Positions 5,929 to 7,223 of a stretch of 7,223 nt of DNA are shown here, one piece after another. The notes under the pieces are model-generated. The model had not been told where the DNA came from, did not search any database, and saw nothing but the letters and a program-made list of their open reading frames with translations. Position 1 is the first letter of the stretch; each line of letters opens with the position of its first letter. This DNA is from Alphaproteobacteria bacterium UBA3650 (GTDB lineage Bacteria > Pseudomonadota > Alphaproteobacteria > CAAHEQ01 > UBA3637), in the NCBI GenBank assembly GCA_002373815.1, contig DFKH01000026.1, positions 1 through 7,223 on the forward strand. The letters run 5' to 3'. A program made the translations under genes and the position numbers.

Positions 5929-5950
5929 ATAACTTAAAAAGGAGAATGAA

Positions 5951-6376
5951 ATGAAACCAGTACAAGCAACTTTGAAACGGAAAACTATGATAAATCTTGC
6001 AAACCATGCTATAAATATGTTCAACGAATTGAATCTTCCCAAGGATTTAACTCCAGATGATACTCGGGCTGTTTTAGTTTCGATGGGTGCAGTGCTTGGG
6101 CGCATTACTCAAGTTGTTGTGCAAAATATAGATTTACTAAATACCTCAAATCGCGACGCAGCTATGATTAAAGCTGGTCAGCAACAAATGGTGCACAAAT
6201 TAGAGACAGAACTGCAAAATATGGGGGTAAATTTGACGGATGAGAAATTGGGACAAGAAAAAGATAGGTCTCTCAAAAAAACTTTGTCAGTATGTGAAGA
6301 AAATGGAGTCGCTCGTGACTGGGCCGAAATTCTGGAAGACAGAATCATCAAAAAATTCGGGAAAAAAGTACGATGA
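5951..6376 (+). CDS. Hypothetical small cytoplasmic helical protein
   Basis: The 141-residue protein has no signal peptide and no membrane segment, and I do not recognise the family. It looks mainly alpha-helical: a basic N-terminus (MKPVQATLKRK), an amphipathic stretch (13-30), a probable second helix after LTPDD (33-37) running through VLVSMGAVLGRITQVVVQNIDLL (41-63), a Gln/Glu-rich helix (70-91), and a basic C-terminus (IIKKFGKKVR). There is one Cys (115). The start is supported by AAGGAG (5939-5944) 6 bases upstream. The gene sits between a structured leader and a strong terminator, convergent with ackA. It shares no obvious function with adhE or ackA. The long helices could form an oligomer or a partner-binding surface, but that is a guess. 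Confidence 0.75.
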   Translation: MKPVQATLKRKTMINLANHAINMFNELNLPKDLTPDDTRAVLVSMGAVLGRITQVVVQNIDLLNTSNRDAAMIKAGQQQMVHKLETELQNMGVNLTDEKLGQEKDRSLKKTLSVCEENGVARDWAEILEDRIIKKFGKKVR

Positions 6377-6422
6377 ATTTGTGTGCGACGTTTTAAAACC
6401 AGATAGGTATATTTGCTTCAAG

Positions 6423-6457
6423 AAAAAAACAGGAGCCAATTGGTTCCTGTTTTTTTA
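6423..6457. terminator. Bidirectional intrinsic terminator between the 5951 gene and ackA
   Basis: AACAGGAGCC (6428-6437) and GGTTCCTGTT (6442-6451) form a 10-bp stem with one wobble around AATT. Seven A precede the stem (6423-6429) and seven T end it (6450-6456), so it works in both directions. It serves the plus-strand gene ending at 6376 and the minus-strand ackA ending at 6471. Confidence 0.93.
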
Positions 6458-6470
6458 TCTTGTTTGATTC

Positions 6471-7223
6471 TTACATCAAAGCCAAAGTCTCGTTGGCGAT
6501 TTCTAATTCCTCATTCGTTCTGATGACATAGATTTTGAATTTGGAATCTTCCGCAGAAATCAAGGCATATTCGCCAGGGCGTTTGTTGTTTTCTTCTTCG
6601 TTGAGCTTAAAGCCCAAACCAGTCAAACCATTCACAACTTCGCGACGAACGATTTCATCATTTTCGCCGACACCAGCGGTAAAGACTAACGCATCCAGTT
6701 GACCGTTTAATTGAGCAAAATAATTGCCAATAAAGCCACGAATGCGATAGGTCAACATATCCAATGCCAACTTGGCTTTTTCATCGCCAGCAGCAATCTT
6801 GGCATGAACATCGCGCATATCATTGACACCACAAATGCCAAGCAAACCACTTTGCTTTGTCATCATTTTATCGACCGCATCAATATCTAGGCCAGCATTA
6901 CGCATTAAAAAGCCTACTGTAGCTGGGTCAATGGATCCGCAACGTGTCCCCATCATCAGCCCATCCAATGGCGTCAACCCCATAGAGGTATCAATGCATT
7001 TGCCGCCTTTGATGGCACAAATGGATGATCCACTTCCAATATGACACGTAATCAAGTTTGTTTGATCCAATGGTTTGCCCAATAATTCAGCTGCCCGACG
7101 GGCCACATATTTATGGCTTGTCCCATGTGCGCCATATTTACGGACTGCATATTTTTCATAAATTTCATAGGGCAGAGGATACATATATGCTTCGGCAGGC
7201 ATTGTTTGATGGAAAGCTGTATC
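6471..7223 (-). CDS. ackA: Acetate kinase, C-terminal 250 residues (5' end outside window)
   Basis: Acetate kinase interconverts acetyl phosphate plus ADP with acetate plus ATP, the ATP-yielding step of acetate fermentation. It acts in the cytoplasm, usually with phosphotransacetylase. The frame is open at the right edge, so about 147 N-terminal residues of the roughly 400-residue family lie beyond it. The first visible residue is the Asp of DTAFHQTMP, which corresponds to catalytic Asp148 of the Methanosarcina thermophila enzyme. From that anchor the expected residues fall at matching spacing: His180 in AHGTSHKYVA, His208 in CHIGSGSS, Arg241 in MGTRCGS, and Glu of RTNEELEIANET near 384. The Met encoded at 7202 is internal, not the start. 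The gene ends in the bidirectional terminator. Upstream partners such as pta are out of view. Confidence 0.98.
   Translation of the reverse strand, partial: DTAFHQTMPAEAYMYPLPYEIYEKYAVRKYGAHGTSHKYVARRAAELLGKPLDQTNLITCHIGSGSSICAIKGGKCIDTSMGLTPLDGLMMGTRCGSIDPATVGFLMRNAGLDIDAVDKMMTKQSGLLGICGVNDMRDVHAKIAAGDEKAKLALDMLTYRIRGFIGNYFAQLNGQLDALVFTAGVGENDEIVRREVVNGLTGLGFKLNEEENNKRPGEYALISAEDSKFKIYVIRTNEELEIANETLALM

Larger units (their letters stand above)
5628..5950. other. Structured 323-base intergenic region, no convincing gene
   Basis: The gap holds a near-consensus promoter right after the adhE stop and a direct repeat AAACGCTTGA (5629-5638 and 5717-5726). It also holds an inverted repeat TTAGCC (5768-5773) / GGCTAA (5799-5804) around a GCGC-AAA-GCGC hairpin (5786-5796), a dispersed-type inverted repeat (5812-5875), a TATGCA-TGG-TGCATA hairpin (5899-5913), and a T7 tract (5922-5928). 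An 81-codon frame from 5669 has no ribosome binding site and crosses the repeat, so I do not call it. The region could be a long leader, a small RNA or an accumulation of repeats. Confidence 0.7.

Noticed and set aside
5776..6105. 109-codon minus-strand reading frame opposite the 5951 gene
   Set aside because: It is antisense to a better-supported gene, runs through the repeat element, and has no convincing start signal.
6240..6467. 75-codon plus-strand frame overlapping the end of the 5951 gene
   Set aside because: It is an out-of-frame overlap that runs into the bidirectional terminator and lacks its own ribosome binding site.
1..7223. CRISPR array, insertion sequence or phage genes
   Set aside because: No regularly spaced direct repeats and no transposase, integrase or phage-type reading frame were seen on either strand.

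Overview
The window reads as a moderately AT-rich, gene-dense bacterial chromosome segment with strong AAGGAG-type ribosome binding sites, sigma70-like promoters (TTGACA/TATAAT type) and many short intrinsic terminators. A Sec signal peptide on a small protein and a chlamydial-type arginine decarboxylase/antiporter pair suggest a Gram-negative, probably host- or gut-associated organism. AdhE plus AckA indicate mixed-acid type fermentation. The lineage cannot be fixed from this window. A fermentative host-associated alphaproteobacterium or a similar gut lineage would fit, but that is inference.

Layout, left to right. (1) At the left edge, on the minus strand, a promoter, a Shine-Dalgarno site and an ATG open a reading frame that leaves the window. 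It carries a run of ten C in its ninth to eleventh codons. (2) A small secreted Lys/His-rich protein of unknown function lies on the minus strand (155-496) with its own promoter and terminator. (3) Divergent from it is a two-gene arginine module: a pyruvoyl-dependent arginine decarboxylase (657-1259, aaxB-like) and an APC-family antiporter (1317-2741, aaxC-like). Together they would import arginine, decarboxylate it while consuming a proton, and export agmatine. An intrinsic-terminator-like hairpin lies between the two genes, and another hairpin lies in the aaxB leader. (4) A tRNA-Pro(CGG) gene stands alone with its own promoter and terminator. (5) adhE (3024-5627) is a complete bifunctional aldehyde-alcohol dehydrogenase with a near-consensus promoter. 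(6) A 323-base gap (5628-5950) holds a near-consensus promoter, several nested inverted repeats including a dispersed GTCATTCTGA-type element, and a T7 tract. (7) An unrecognised 141-residue protein (5951-6376) follows. (8) The C-terminal 250 residues of acetate kinase lie on the minus strand at the right edge, and a bidirectional terminator is shared with the preceding gene.

How it works together: AdhE reduces acetyl-CoA to ethanol and regenerates NAD+, while AckA makes ATP and acetate from acetyl phosphate, so the right half is two-carbon fermentation. The arginine module fits as acid-stress protection in a cell that makes acid. No clearly novel multi-gene system is visible. The best leads are the poly-C tract in a start region, the structured and promoter-bearing gap at 5628-5950, hairpins directly ahead of ribosome binding sites, and a possible internal translation start at the AdhE domain boundary.
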